DNA of 64,000 bases from contig OX381713.1 in NCBI GenBank assembly GCA_947462335.1, forward strand, positions 24,482,381 to 24,546,380. Direction: 5' to 3'. The position numbers and the translations under genes are program-made. The notes under the pieces are model-generated. The model did not search any database and was not told where the DNA came from. It worked only from the letters and a program-made list of their open reading frames with translations. This document shows positions 1 to 13,800 of the stretch, piece by piece. Origin of the DNA: Harmothoe impar (taxonomy: Eukaryota; Annelida; Polychaeta; Phyllodocida; Polynoidae). Each line of letters begins with the position of its first letter. Position 1 is the stretch's first letter.

Positions 1-87
1 GCAGTAAAATAAGCAATACTCTTCATCAGGTAGAGATGATGGGAGCGTTTGGGCACTATTTCCCAATGATAGCTTTAAAATTTCTAT

Positions 88-169
88 CGACGAGGATGGG
101 ATTCGAACCCACGCGGGCAGAGCCCAATGGATTAGCAGTCCATCGCCTTAACCACTCGGCCACCTCGTC
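88..169 (-). tRNA. tRNA-Ser (anticodon GCU)
   Basis: Read on the minus strand, an 82-nt type II tRNA starts GACGAGG, has the A box TGGCCGAGTGG, an anticodon loop CTGCTAA with anticodon GCU, a long variable arm, the B box GGTTCGAATCC, and an acceptor strand pairing perfectly with the 5' end. The discriminator base is G, as usual for serine tRNA. A TTTT run (plus-strand AAAA at 77-80) lies 8-11 nt past the 3' end and fits a Pol III terminator. It decodes AGC and AGU codons. Confidence 0.95.
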
Positions 170-431
170 TTGGCTAGACTTTCACCCATGTCAAAGTTGA
201 CCTATTCAAAGGGAAGACATGAGGAAATGAGAAAACTGATGCACAATTTCATGAGCAAATGGCTCTTTGAAAGGCACCTGGCAGTGGCCCAGTCCCCAGA
301 CTATATATAGAACCTACCAATGTTTGAGTTTGAAATTGAACCAGCAGTAAAATAAGCAATACTCTTCATCAGGTAGAGATGATGGGAGCGTTTGGGCACT
401 ATTTCTCAATGGATAGCTTTAAAATATCTAT

Positions 432-513
432 CGACGAGGATGGGATTCGAACCCACGCGGGCAGAGCCCAATGGATTAGCAGTCCATCGCCTTAACCACT
501 CGGCCACCTCGTC
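432..513 (-). tRNA. tRNA-Ser (anticodon GCU), second copy
   Basis: Identical to the first copy over the whole 82-nt cloverleaf, with a paired acceptor stem, anticodon GCU and B box GGTTCGAATCC. A TTTT terminator (plus-strand AAAA at 421-424) follows the 3' end. It lies one repeat unit from copy 1. Confidence 0.95.
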
Positions 514-777
514 TTGGCTAGACTTACACCCATGTCAAAGTTGACCTATTCAAAGGGAAGACATGAGGAAATGAGAAAACTGATGCACAATTTCATGAAC
601 AAATGGCTCTTTGAAAGGCATGTGGCAGTGGCCCAGTCCCCAGACTATATATATAGAACCTACCAATGTTTGAGTTTGAAATTGAACCAGCAGTAAAATA
701 AGCAATACTCTTCATCAGGTAGAGATGATGGGAGCGTTTGGGCACTATTTCTCAATGGATAGCTTTAAAATATCTAT

Positions 778-859
778 CTGCGAGGATGGGATTCGAACCC
801 ACGCGGGCAGAGCCCAATGGATTAGCAGTCCATCGCCTTAACCACTCGGCCACCTCGTC
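778..859 (-). pseudogene. tRNA-Ser (GCU) third copy with broken acceptor stem
   Basis: The body matches the other two copies, including A box, anticodon GCU, variable arm and B box. On the 3' side of the acceptor stem, however, plus-strand bases 779-780 are TG instead of GA, so pairs 1:72 and 2:71 become G-A and A-C mismatches. The internal promoter is intact, so it may still be transcribed. Loss of the two terminal pairs should impair 3' processing and aminoacylation, so I call it a probable pseudogene. Confidence 0.7.
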
Positions 860-965
860 TTGGCTAGACTTTCACCCATGTCAAAGTTGACCTATTCAAA
901 GGGAAGACATGAGGAAATGAGAAAACTGATGCACAATTTCATGAGCAAATGGCTCTTTGAAAGGC

Positions 966-1360
966 AAAGAGCATTTTATAGAAAGTAAGAGGTCAAAAGA
1001 CATTTGATTATTGAAAAAAATGTTCGTCCTGCCCCTCACATCGAAGTTTGAAATAGCTATTAATAACTACTATTATAACCATGTGAAGAGAGCTAAGCAA
1101 TACTGCAGCGGCAAAATTTAAACATGGTTTTTTTTTTCGATACAAATCCTATATAGCATACTGGTAAGCTCAAAAAAAAAAGAAGTTAATTTCCATAAAA
1201 AAATATTATGGTATTGACATTGACATGTCATGGGTAGTATGTATTTCAAATTACAAGATGATTGGACGGCTAGTTAACAATCCATGGCATCATTTGTGGT
1301 ATAGCATTTTTGACAAGGGTACAAATTAGTGGTCTTGCCATTTTTAAACAGATATGGCTC
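966..1360. other. No recognisable feature
   Basis: AT-rich unique-looking sequence between the tRNA array and a fold-back element. I see no coding exon or repeat structure. Confidence 0.5.
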
Positions 1361-1476
1361 ATTAGGGACCTTTAGCAAACCTGACGTAGCTCATTTAACC
1401 CAGACGTAACCTATCCTTTCAGCACTACTACGTCTGCGTTTAATGAGCTTTTACGTGGTTGCTAAAGGTCCCTAAT
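1361..1476. mobile_element. 116-bp fold-back element (MITE-like)
   Basis: The ends ATTAGGGACCTTTAGCAA and TTGCTAAAGGTCCCTAAT are exact inverted complements, and imperfect complementarity continues inward (GACGTAG, GCTCATT) over most of the length, so the whole element folds into one hairpin. It has no coding capacity. The small palindromic form fits a non-autonomous DNA transposon; I could not assign a superfamily. Confidence 0.75.
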
Positions 1477-2128
1477 AAATGCATACAGGAAATGATCTGA
1501 GAAAAATTATTCATGCTCTATGTAACATGTAGATACATTATATGCAATACCAAGGGTACAACCAGGTAGTTGCCTTGACCCAACACCTAGACCTATCAGA
1601 GGCCTAGATTTGGGACACACCTTAGCAACTATGTCAACACTGACCTGGATTGGCTCTAGGTTGGTCACATGGCACCCTGTGAGTTGTGGAGGTAAATCTT
1701 CCTCTGGTTTTGTGTCATATTCGGTTAAGATGGATCGATCATTTGGTCTAGGAGTAGCTATATTTTCACTAGGTTTTCACCATAAGATCATGATAGCATA
1801 TACTCTCCAAAGAAGCCAGGAAAATAGGGGGGGGGGGGTCCCAAGCTATTTTCTGAGATATTGAAGCTTTAAGTCTGTGAAATGTGATAGGATCATATAT
1901 AGTGTTTTGCCAAGTATCTACATGAAAATTGTATTACAAAGTAGCTAAATTTTTATATAAATTTCTCAGAGCATAGGCCTTAATGTTTTCTTTCTTGAAA
2001 ATGTATTTTGGATATATGGTCCCACGCATAATTTAAAGGTTTTGGGTGATTGAACAAAAAAAGTTGTAAAGAAATGGGAATATACTGAGAGACCCAATCT
2101 GTAGAGCTTATGAGTGTAACTTCCACCA

Positions 2129-2366
2129 CAGACAGTTTGGCGCAGTGGTTTGTTGCCTGTCTCACAACGCTAAGGTGGAGAGTTCTAGCCTCGGTCAGAC
2201 TACCTCTCAGGGTTTTGCCAACCTGCCCATTACTATGTGCCAATCCAAAACAGGTGCCCCCTGGTGGTTTGTTGCAGAACTACAATGGGATCGACTCACC
2301 GTAAGGCCCCTCTAACTTCTAAGCAAGGGTTCACCCCACTCCTCGTCCACTGGTTCGCCCGAGCCA
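2129..2366 (+). mobile_element. Probable tRNA-derived SINE
   Basis: The head contains an A-box-like TTTGGCGCAGTGG and, about 40 nt later, a B-box-like GAGTTCTAGCC at normal tRNA spacing, followed by about 160 nt of unrelated body. This is the usual organisation of a tRNA-head SINE. No poly-A tail or clear target duplication is seen, so the right boundary is approximate. Confidence 0.45.
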
Positions 2367-2399
2367 GTTCAACTTATATGCAATACCAAAGTCCTCAGG

Positions 2400-5300
2400 T
2401 ATGTGTTCCTTGAGATGGCTATGGGGTCAAAATGGCAGAAAGGCCATTTACAGTGGTAAGGGATTGGCAACTCTGCAATGTTAGAGGGTACGGTATTTCA
2501 ATACAGATGTGTCCAAACACATTCTGAAGATATTTGTACAATGTCCATATATAGTTGATTGGGAAATATCTTTTTTGCAACTGCATATTAACATCAGAAT
2601 GGATGTTTTATCGCTCTGAAATTGGCCCATTGGCTACTGAGAATGAAAGGTGCTAAATGACTGAAGCTTTTATTTTTGGAAAATTCATATAAAATTAACT
2701 ACCGGTACTTCACGGATCTTAACATAGTTACCGCCATTCTACATCATTCTTTATCAGCTTCCTAACCAGCATAACATGTGATGGGTTTCTTCAAACTATC
2801 CATGGTACCTACTATAACTTGAACTTACTAAAAGGGAAACTGGTCACCAATAATAAATCCACTGAAGTCATAAATCATTCAAAACATAAAACACAAGTCA
2901 GTTAATGATAGTCTATATCTTTTATTCACTTTTTTTTTCATGAAGTGCAACGAGTACTCTATGTTGGTCATTTTAGCTCGGCAATGACAGCCACTGGATC
3001 TTCTCTTATTGGACGAAATTTAAGACGAGGTCAAACATTATCAACACTGCACGCCCTTTACCACAGAAACAACTCTAGTTCCTTTATTCCAAAGCCTTTA
3101 CTGCCTTAGATTTGAAACAAAAGTACCTTTATGCCCTTCTTTAAAGGCCATAAAGGCCCAATTTGTGTAGCAAGTAAAGCCACTTTGTATACCTCTCCTC
3201 AAGTACGCATGCGACGACCATTGTTTCTGCATATGCTTAAGTGGCTTTCAAGAGTGCTATAATTTATAAGGTTATTTAAGTCCACGCCTCTTACAGTAAA
3301 TGTATAATATTATCAACACTAGCAATAAAGACTGCTATTCTTTTCAAATGTCGTGGATAACTGACCAGTGCATGTACTTGCTGCATCTCGGTGAGGGCCA
3401 TTACATTCAAATTATCATGTGAACCTTAGGAATGACTGGAGTACAACTTTGGTATAAGTATATATTTACTAATTAAATAAATATATTTGTGTACAGACTA
3501 GAATCATTAACAATGAAGCGCTCTGTTGTATTTCGACCAGGAGCCAGAGGCAAATTTAAGATAAATATTTCTGTTTCTCATTTATAAACTAAGCCACAGA
3601 TTCCCCGAGAGCGTTCCGTATCAGCATCTTTATCCCAGGAGACATTGATTAGGATGGCTCAATCAGTAAAATTATATCAATGTTTATCTTAACCTCATAT
3701 TGTATCTTAACCACAGTGCACACACTTATGATGAATGCGCCTATTATCAAGTATCTTTGTGCTGAGGAGAACTTCACATTGTTGGTACCGTAGCATTAAA
3801 TCACATGAATATAATCGTTGACGGTACAAATTAGTTTCCACTCAAAGTTTACTATCAATGGATAGAGCCATGGGTTCCATTTCAAATTGACAGGGTGCAG
3901 GAATCATTTTCTCTATATTATAGCTTGATAACGATGTCTCATGGTGTTTTGTGACGATATCGTTTTATATAAGATTCTTTTGGTACTTTTTCAGAGATAT
4001 GTGACTCCTTGGCCAGTGTATACATACGACACAAATGTCATAAATACAGATATATAGGTGATAATACCAACTTCCTATTCCCAGTCATACAACTCGCTCC
4101 TAATGCCAACAGAAACAATTAAGCATTGCTTTAACAATTAAAAATAATTATAACCAATTATTAACCATCAGTCAGTTCAGATCCGAATTACACCATCAGC
4201 GATTCCAAATTACATCGCACAAGTATTCGGCTTTCGTTATTAAGTACATTTCCTAATTTTGCGTAGGAATACATGATACAGAACGGCAAACAAAGTGCAC
4301 ACAGGTTTATAAATGTGCAAAGGAGCCTACATACATGGGGAAATAATAGAATTGTCAAGAATATTTAATACCACATCTACATTTATCTTCAAATTGTCTA
4401 TACACCATTATATTGACATTATATCTTTCATCTTTACATCTCAAACCTATAACGGCTATAAGCATAAGATCGTTGTCTGACAATAATTTAGGAAAAAGGA
4501 ATGTGTTTATACTAGAAAAGGCTTTCAAATGCCCATACCATATTGTCCACCAATCAAAAATGATGTAAATTGGACATCAATGAAAAGCTAATAGGGGCAA
4601 ATACGTTTTGCCCTAGCCTTTACTATTCATGGGCCAAGAACAATACAAATATATAGACTTCTTGTATATTGAGCAGTGAGTTTCTGGTGAAACTACCAAG
4701 TATTTCTTCTCATTGGACGGATTCGTTTATCATCACATTACATGGCAGGTGCTTTGATGTCAAGCTTTAGGTTTAAGGTAGATTGTAGAATTATTTTTGC
4801 CTAGTCAGTAGGGCGTGATGACAAGCGTTTGCAACTATGTTATTCCGAGTGCCAATATCTTTACTAGCCCTTCATATATCACATGGTTAACTAGGTCCAT
4901 ATCTTGTGGAATGTATTTCTTGACAATTTCACGTTTTGTGTAAATATGGGATTTTCGCATGATTCAATTTCACTGATCGATACATTTTGGAAGTACATAT
5001 ATACTCTGCAACAATAGCGGGATATTCATTGGACGGATATATCATCCTGGCATCATGGTTAAACGACGTGGATTAGATGTCTACAACATCTCCCTATCAC
5101 TTAGATATTGGTACAGGTATTTCAATCTTACAATCTACAATGATTTAAAAAGTCGACGTGTATTCGTGTCAATATTTCTAGTGATGTTTTTTGACAACTG
5201 ACACTGCATTCTGTACTCCTCTTATTTACCAACAGGATCCAATCAAAAACTATGAATTTCAAAACGCTCGAAATGATTTGATACATTGTATAATTATATT

Positions 5301-7160
5301 GAATATATTCGCATAGAAATGCATGAAAATGATGTACAAAATACAAATATTCTTTTATAAACTATACGTGCCTTTCCTGTTTTTCTTTCTACATGTATAT
5401 AATGCCATAAATTCGCCACCTATACCCGATCTTAATCAGCAGAGAAACACATCTTTATGTATCTAAGTTATTTACAACCCTGTCTCTTCGTAGAAGCAAT
5501 TCTGGTGCATGGACGGACTGAATATGCTTTTACTCGTTAATCATCACTTGACAATATCGTGGGAATTAATCTCTACTTTAAACATCAATTTCATTATTTC
5601 TTTCTATATCAATTATCATACTTTTTTTTCTTAGAATCCATCACAATATGAGTATGATACATTCATTGGTAGCATATCCTTCGATTGTTCCTTCTTAGTT
5701 GAATAAATACATCTTTTTCCTTTTCCACAATTCATTTGCTTATACAAATCTAGAATGTAGAATATTTTCTATATAATATGTAAGTGTGCACTGAATAAAT
5801 AGGATAGTATAGTATACGACCATGCAATCAGTCTCCATTGGGACTATGGAATGTGTGGCACCCTCATTACTGCTTTGAACTACTTCAAATGCAAAAATTC
5901 AAATAATCAATGGAAACCACACTGAAGCTCTTTAGAGATTATTTGGTATGCAGCCGATGCTCACCACAGAAAAATGCCACTATAGCATACACCGATAGAA
6001 TATGCGGCTTCAGCCTATTCTGCTTATCATGGCCAACAATTGTCTCATTCACTATCATTAAGCGACAAGTAATATTGTTGACATGTTTGAGTAGCCACTG
6101 ATGACAAATCCAGAGATTACTGTAGCGCGAGTGGAAATATGTCATTATAATTAACTTAGATGCCCAAATCGAGAAATAATAATGCTCGGAGGAATTAGGA
6201 CGGCAAATCTACATCGAGTGAATCACACACCTGTTATTTGTTATGCGTTACAGGTTACATCACAGATACAGCTGTATAGGGTGAGGGCTATAGCGGCTTT
6301 CTATATATAACAATTACATTGATGTCGGACGGTGATATCGACATTAAGTGATAAGCCGCGTAAATATGGTACAAGTTGTGTGAGAAATTATAAACAGCTT
6401 TCCCCAGTCGCGATTAAGTAGGATTGTATTCATCAGAAACTATAATATTTGCTCCGAATTTAAGGTTTCATTAGTTGAAAGCATTGCAACTTGTTTTAAA
6501 TTTGGGGTCAAAATGTAAACTTTGCAGCATGCTCTTAATATTTACTGAAAAATATGTACATTGTACAATTTTTCTCCCCCCTTTTTCAATGTAGCAATTT
6601 TGAACAAGTTTCTTATTTTGAATACACCTTCTGAATAACTGACCTCTTCCAACAAGTTATTATATTATCAGCCATTACGACTGGCTATTTTCATACCATT
6701 ACTGAACATATCGTTATTGTGGAGATTTTATATAACCAGAGACATGCACATGTACATAGCAACATGAAAAGCATAGCAAGTATACAGCTTTTGAGTGGGG
6801 TAGTATTCTACTATACATATTTAACAGCATTCTAATTCTATATTCTAACTACCAAGTCTAATCAATATTTGTAAGAACGATTCCATTCTAATAGTACAGT
6901 GTATACACACTTAACCGCGCATGGTAAAAGCAGGTCACAGGAATTTCTATCATATTTAATTGTGCCCTTTTCGTACATATATTACTTTTATTAGGTTTTA
7001 ATCATGTTATCTTTAAGAATAAATCTTGCCATGTCACAAGAAAACGAACAAAATAGACAACACAGCAAATAAAGACGAACCAGGTATGATATTATTATGC
7101 GGATCAAAGAGAAAGGACTTTTGAAACTGAAAATATCACCGAGTTATATCTTCCCTTCTC
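2400..7160. other. Long gene-free AT-rich stretch downstream of the NEK gene
   Basis: About 4.8 kb with only short chance reading frames, no paired splice signals around protein-like sequence and no obvious repeats. It lies on the 3' side of the minus-strand kinase gene, so part near 7000 may be its 3' UTR. Confidence 0.5.
6987..6992 (-). promoter_or_regulatory. Candidate polyadenylation signal for the NEK gene
   Basis: First AATAAA on the minus strand that I found downstream of the kinase stop codon, giving a 3' UTR of roughly 0.8 kb. Position and sequence are the only support. Confidence 0.25.
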
Positions 7161-7169
7161 CTCAGACCA

Positions 7170-7390
7170 AACTCAAGTCAATGCCAGATGTGGCCATCTT
7201 TTAATATGAGACCAACCTCCATCCATTCATGCAAGGATACATGCCTGTCCCATGTTGGTGGGGTTCTTATAGATAACCTTATTTCTAATGTTATAGACAT
7301 ACACACATTTAGTGCCAGGGTCGAACCAAAATCCCCTCCATTACTCTCAGACAAAAGAAACCAACACTGATAACTAACCAGACCTATATT
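7170..7390 (-). mobile_element. Possible tRNA-derived SINE
   Basis: On the minus strand TTTTGGTTCGACCCTGG contains a perfect B box, preceded about 45 nt earlier by an A-box-like TGGTTAGTTATCAGTGTTGG. The following 140 nt have no coding character. The A box is weak, so this is tentative. Confidence 0.3.
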
Positions 7391-7813
7391 ATGTAAAGTA
7401 TGCCTTATGCTACACTGAAAGCATTTTCGAGTCATATCATGAGGCACATCATAGCGAACAGATACAAAGCAAAACTCAAACACTTAATTTCATATCCCTT
7501 CGCTATGGTTACATTTCTTCTAATATACCCCATAAGATCTGAGAGCTACCTTCTATTTCTTATCCCACCATATCTCAAATCATCACCAGTGCCCTTCAAT
7601 ATGCGTATAATCTTCAGGTCCATAGACTAGCCACTTCTTTAGAGAAAGCTCCATTTTGATCAACAAAATAGACTATATATAATATATATATACACATATA
7701 TATTCGATTTGTGAGAAGCATGAGGGAATGAGAAGGCAGACAGATAGTTCACTGTTTGCTACCTTGGTGCAATGATAATTGCTGATATTCTTCATGGTGT
7801 AGGTGTCACCCCT

Positions 7814-10800
7814 CTAGCTGCCGCCGCCCTGTGCGTGCATTTTCTTTGCGATGTTGTAGACATTGTCGATGTCCGGTCTCTCATCTGGGTTAGGGTTTAT
7901 GCATAACCGTACTAGGTCTCTCAGCTGTTAGGAAAAAGGAAATGTACAATGTTTGATATCCTTTATTTTGGCATAGTATGGGTATCAAATGGATACCATC
8001 TGTTCATAGAGTATTTGATATCAATGGTGTACTAGTTATAATTCTCCCTAGAACTTAGATTAGAGGCTTTTTTAGAAGAACACTGATAACTTAATACCTG
8101 TCAATGTTGAAATACTGCTTTTTTATATATATGTTTTTTAAATTATAATATTTGGGACCAGCACGGACGTGGCAAGCAGTTTCAGGTTTAATACTACAAA
8201 TGTCAGTGTATAACACAAATCCAAATTTCGTGTATAACCCACACCCTGACTTTTGAGAATATTCTAGAATATCGGGTTTGAAAATGTCCATTGTGGCATT
8301 GCAGTATACTTCCAAATACCCTCGTATAACCCGCACTCAGACTCTAGGCAAATGCTATAACCCGCATGGGGTTCTAGTCATGTATTTCATGAATTTATGG
8401 TGGGTACCAGCTACACTAGTAATGTTTACAATTTCTGGGCTTCTGATGCGGCTACTTCCGTAAATTCTCTCGTATTTATAAGCCACGGCTAGTATGAGAT
8501 TCAGATAGCCAGTGCGGCTTATAGGATTGGCCAAGAGTCAGTGTGTAGCTTCTACGCGAGTTTTTGCCATCATAGAACAGTATTAATTCCACCACGATCA
8601 GATGACCAGTGCGGCTTATAGGATCGGCTAAAACTCGGGGTGCGAGTTAGGCTTATGTGCGAGAATTTACGGTTATCAACTTACTTGTGCAGAGTAGTGG
8701 TCAGCGGGGAGTGGCGGGTAGTCGCACTGCTCGATCTTCTTACACAATGAGTACAGGTTCATCTTGTCTCCGTAAAATGGCGACTGAAGCGCAGCCATCT
8801 GAAACCAAGAGTTATGGAGTTTACACAATATACAAGACAGTCAAATTACCTTATCCCATACTTGGTAATAATGTTTCTATCTTTGCTGACTATAAAATGA
8901 AAGAGGGATAGGGAGACTGTGGTCCTATGGGGGAAGTGTGCTCATAACAAGCTTGTGCTGAGTAGAGGCAATATCAACTGAAATTAAAAGTTTGTCTAAA
9001 ACTTAATATCAGGTACATGCTATTCAATAGAGTTCTACTAGCTGGGCTAAATGTTCTCAAATAAATATTCCCCTCTGTGGGATGAACACGCTGATACCAT
9101 AATTTATTTGATCTCTTTTTTTCTCTTAAAAAAAAAAATTAACTGAGTTGATAGCTGTGGAGTGAAATACAATGGTTATCAATGTCATGAGATAGTACAT
9201 ATTGTAAACGTACCTCATAGAGCAGGCATCCCAGTGACCAGATGTCGGACTTAAAGTTGTAACCGTTCTCGTGGATTCTCTCCGGAGACATGTAGTATGG
9301 TGTACCCACTGTCAAAAGAAAACAGAAGATAATTCTCATGACAACATTAAGCGAGAGATGTCTTTTTTTATTCTAAGTGTTACACTACAATTATAAGGTA
9401 TAGGCGGGACTGGAGCGTATTGCAGCGGCTCGACTAATAAGAGCTGATAGGTTGGGTACAAGCCTATCACTTGATGTGACGGTTACCCAGGGACAAGGTA
9501 CCAGTCAGGGTGTGTCTTATCAGTGCCGTTTTGTCCCACCTTGTAAAATTTTAAAAGGCGACCAACAAAACGTGCCTCTTCCTATACAGAGATGCTACTG
9601 AGTCGTCGATAAAAAGTAGGAAAACTTACAATTCTGGTCAATTTTCTGTAGGAAATTAACATTATCTACCCCGGTAATACAGAAATTCCAGCAAAAAAAA
9701 GTAGGAAAAGTGGCATCTCTGCTATACCGGGTAATATCATTGCGGCATTCTTACCAAAAGCATTATTTAGTCTGATACCACTTACCGAGGGAGTGTGCGG
9801 CTGTTGTTTTAGAGCTGAAGAAACGCCCCAGTCCCAAGTCTCCAAGTTTCACCACGCCCGTCGCTGTGATGAACACGTTAGCCGGCTTAATGTCTGCAAG
9901 GGAGAACGAACGCGATAAAGATATTTACGTAAAGCCAGCTTAATACTAGTACATGAACCGAAGGACGAGAAACATGCTATTTCAAAGCAGATGAGTATGT
10001 ATTCCCCACGCTGAAATTCTCCATTTATAGACTTTCAAACAATTGGGTCAATTGAGGAATTATTTTCCAATAAAATTGACATACCAATATAGAGTGACCT
10101 GTAGTCTAACATAACCGGTAAGGGAAAAAATCAATCATATGTATACCGTGGTGGAAATGAGTCTCGCATCTGGCCCTCATGAGCTAAGATACCGACACAC
10201 AAGTGTCGCATGAGATCCATGGCTAGTACCGGTACTGTAATACAATTGTGTTGTATCGAGCTAGTTACCTCATCTTTTATCTGATACCTACTACATGGTT
10301 CTTAAATTATTATCTCAAATTCCTAATCGCTAAGCTATTTTGGCTCCTTTCTTTTGGTTACATTCTTGTTTGTTTTTTAATCAAATTGACCGGAGTCTCT
10401 AATATTTTACCACATAATTCATCAAGAAGAATTCTCATTGTATAAATCAATAATTAACAGTTCAATGTTAATTCAATGACTGATCATGGGCTAACACTCT
10501 CATTTATCATGCAAGTTATTTGTCCAGTATACAACTCCTATGGTGTTGACATTGATCGGTAACCACCCCCCCCCCCGACCCCCCCCCCCCCCCGCTCGCC
10601 CACTTCCCACTGCTCCTATTCAGCAGCTCTTAACCCTTTATGGCCCCCATAGTGCTTTAATCTGCCATGCCATTTGTCATCATCATGCATGAATGTAGCA
10701 CTGGCGAGAAGCCTCGCCAGTGCTGCAATCATGCATCATGCTGACCCTTTCGGTTTGTACATGTATCAAGCTGTGTGTATCAACCCCATATGGGTCAACA

Positions 10801-13800
10801 AATGCTTAGAATGGATGCAGCCCTGGCGAGTTTAATACTGCATCTTAACGACCAAGGACATACTGCATCAAAACACTGTGCAGCCTTTAAAGGGTTAACC
10901 TAACCAGGTGAGTTACTCAGGCGTGACGAGCAGCTCACTCCAGCCCTAACGACACCTAGCAACACCAACAGGTAGCCGGTGCACCCGGAAGCGGCCCATA
11001 CGCGTCTAGACAGGGCCCAAAATGCCGCAAACTTTTCTTTTTCTTTAAATAAAATAAAAAATAAAACTTTTCTCACACCCTGAACACAGTCAGTGTGGCC
11101 TCCAAAGGTGATGCCCTCTCCATCCATATTGAGAATTTTTTCTCCAGTACTGACCATATCATAAGGAAAAATGCATGAAGGCCAGGTCGCATATATATAT
11201 ATATATATATAACCTGCAGGTTAAAATACTTGTTGGACGCTGCATTTACGGTACTTGTAGTTTGGAAACAAAAAGAGATCATCAAATATTCATTTCCATT
11301 CACCATATGCAGCCAATTGCTGTTGTCTATTGTCGTTAAACGTTAAGCAATTGGTTGTAAACAAAGGTGATTCATTTCATTCAACTGTATCTTTCTAATC
11401 AATGCCCAAACATTGGCAATTCTTATCATCTTTAAATTAATGAGCTTGTTAGAAGCAACTTATCTTTAGCGTTACTTTAGGTAATGGAGGACCCTATATA
11501 CGTGATCCTATCTAAACCTCAATATGCCTACAGCAACACTGATAATATTACTGCTGCAAAAGGAAAGCTATAAATATCTTCTTCATCATAACTATCATAA
11601 GAACGCATTGATTTGCCTTCCGTTGAACACCTGGCCCATAGAACACCCGGCCCATAGAACAACCAGCCGATGGAACACCCGGCCCATAGAACATCCGGCT
11701 GATAGAACACCTGGCCGATAGAACACCCAGCCGATAGAACACCGGCCAATAGAATACCAGACCAATAGAACACCCAGCTGATAGAACACCTGGCCGCTAG
11801 AACACCGACCGCTAGAACACCTACCGTAAATTCTCGCGTAGAAGCCGCGGCTAGTACGAGGGTCAGATCGCTGGTGCGGCTTATAGGATCGGCCCATGGT
11901 CTGGGTGCGGCTTATACGCGAGTTTTTGTTACTATAGTACAGTATTAAAGCCACCATAATCAGATGGCCAGTGCGGCTTATAGGATCGCCCGAAACTCGG
12001 GGTAAGGCTTATACGCGAGAATTTACGGTAGCCGATAGAATATCCGGCCGATAGAACACCATAGAACACCCGGCCCATAGAATACCCTGCGGGGAAAGAA
12101 ATGGCTGTGTATACTGCAGCTTTTATTGATCACCAATTGATACACAAGAGCGGCGGTATAGGTGGGCAGTAAGAGAGCCCTAAATTATTGATGACTTATA
12201 TGGGAGTGGCGCTAAGTCTAACACAGACGCTGATACATAATGCATAGCCCACGTTACACTTAGAGGCAGGGCTGATCAATAGGTTATATGGCAGTTGTCT
12301 TTATTTTCCAACCATTTTAACCCCCATCGCCCCTATATGTAGGGCTGACTACCTGACCCGACCCCACTTCGACTGTCGCTGTAGGGGTACTGAGATTTGG
12401 CCATTTAAGCTATGCATTTATATGGTGCTTCAATGTGTTGTGCCACGGCTGCATTAAAACATTATGCCCAACCTACGGGCTTGATACACTACAGAATGAT
12501 CAGCATGATGCATGACTGCAGCCCTGGCGAATTACTCGCCACTCGCCAGGCCTGCAGTCATGCATCATCAAGACCAAGGACAAATAATACATTAAAATAC
12601 TATTCGGCCCTTAAAGATGTGTCAGGGGTTAATTTGGGGTCGATTTTTATTGTTCAGTTACACAACGTAATTGTGTTCAGTGTCCATATAAATATGTGTG
12701 TAGCTTTTTAAATCATTGTGAAACTTGTAAATCCATGAAATATAGGCAAATCATGGTCAGAATAGGTCAGGGGACACGCCTCTATTACAAAGAGAGGTCC
12801 CCTGACCAGCTTTTCTCTAGATTTTATGCACCTATAAGTAGCAGAATGATTTAAAAAGCTGCACAGCTATTTATATGGGCATTATGAACACAAATACATT
12901 GTGTCACTCAAAAATAAAAGTCTACCCCAAATAAGCTCCTAACCCATGGTGCCAAAAATGCCTGTTCGGCCGGGCACCTGTTACTGATGAATTGAGTATA
13001 GAGCTGGGTAATGGATTAGCTTGGCACCAGTCGGCCATAAGAGGGCTGGTAACGGGGGCGGGGGGCAGGGGCTCATTGGTACCCCTCTACTACTGAACAT
13101 GGAGATGGATTGCATCAACCCCTTTCATGAACTATTTTGGGTTCTTAACACTTTAAGGGCCGCATGATGCGGCCATGCATGTATATACATTTCCATTATG
13201 AGGTGCTAATCCGATGACGCAAACTTAAAATTTACCCATGGGGAGTTACTCATCAAGGCTCATCAATTTGGTCTGATCTATGAAGGTGCGGCTAATACGC
13301 GAGTCAGGTTTATACCCAATGTAGTCAGTGTATACCCATTGATTCAAATGCGAGTCATGGATGGCTCTGTCGAGCTGTGCATACTGCATTGTAATTGTCA
13401 CCAGTGTCCTGTAATCTCACACTGTACATGTATCAAGTTTAAGTTTGTCCCACAAGAAAAATAGCCATGTTATCATCAGGACCTTTACCTAGTTTGGGTT
13501 GGAGACTGGGAAACAACATGGCCAGTATATAGAGGGAAGCTAGCAGAAATCAATACAGTTCACTAATTCAATCCCAGCTATTGATTTTACGGTCCATTGA
13601 TTTTGGATTATTGATTGGTTCCGCTTAAATTGGTGCAAGTGGGGGTGATGAGGCATATGGTAGGATTACCCACCGGGCCATCTGTTGACTATATAGCGAT
13701 AATTCTGGTTTCTCCATATGTGCGACCATGTTAGTTCTGCGCTCGGAATCTGTTATGAGACTTAGGCAGTGACCAAACACCCATACACTGTAGGTTGACA

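Larger units (their letters stand above)
1..965. repeat. Tandem array of ~345-bp units each carrying a tRNA-Ser gene
   Basis: Three head-to-tail units begin at 1, 344 and 690 and are almost identical. The first is probably cut by the window edge and the third ends near 965, where similarity stops. Each unit holds one minus-strand tRNA-Ser plus the same flank, including a conserved TATATA stretch on the side that is upstream of the next tRNA. The near identity of the spacers points to recent tandem duplication or ongoing homogenisation. More units may lie to the left of the window. Confidence 0.9.
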
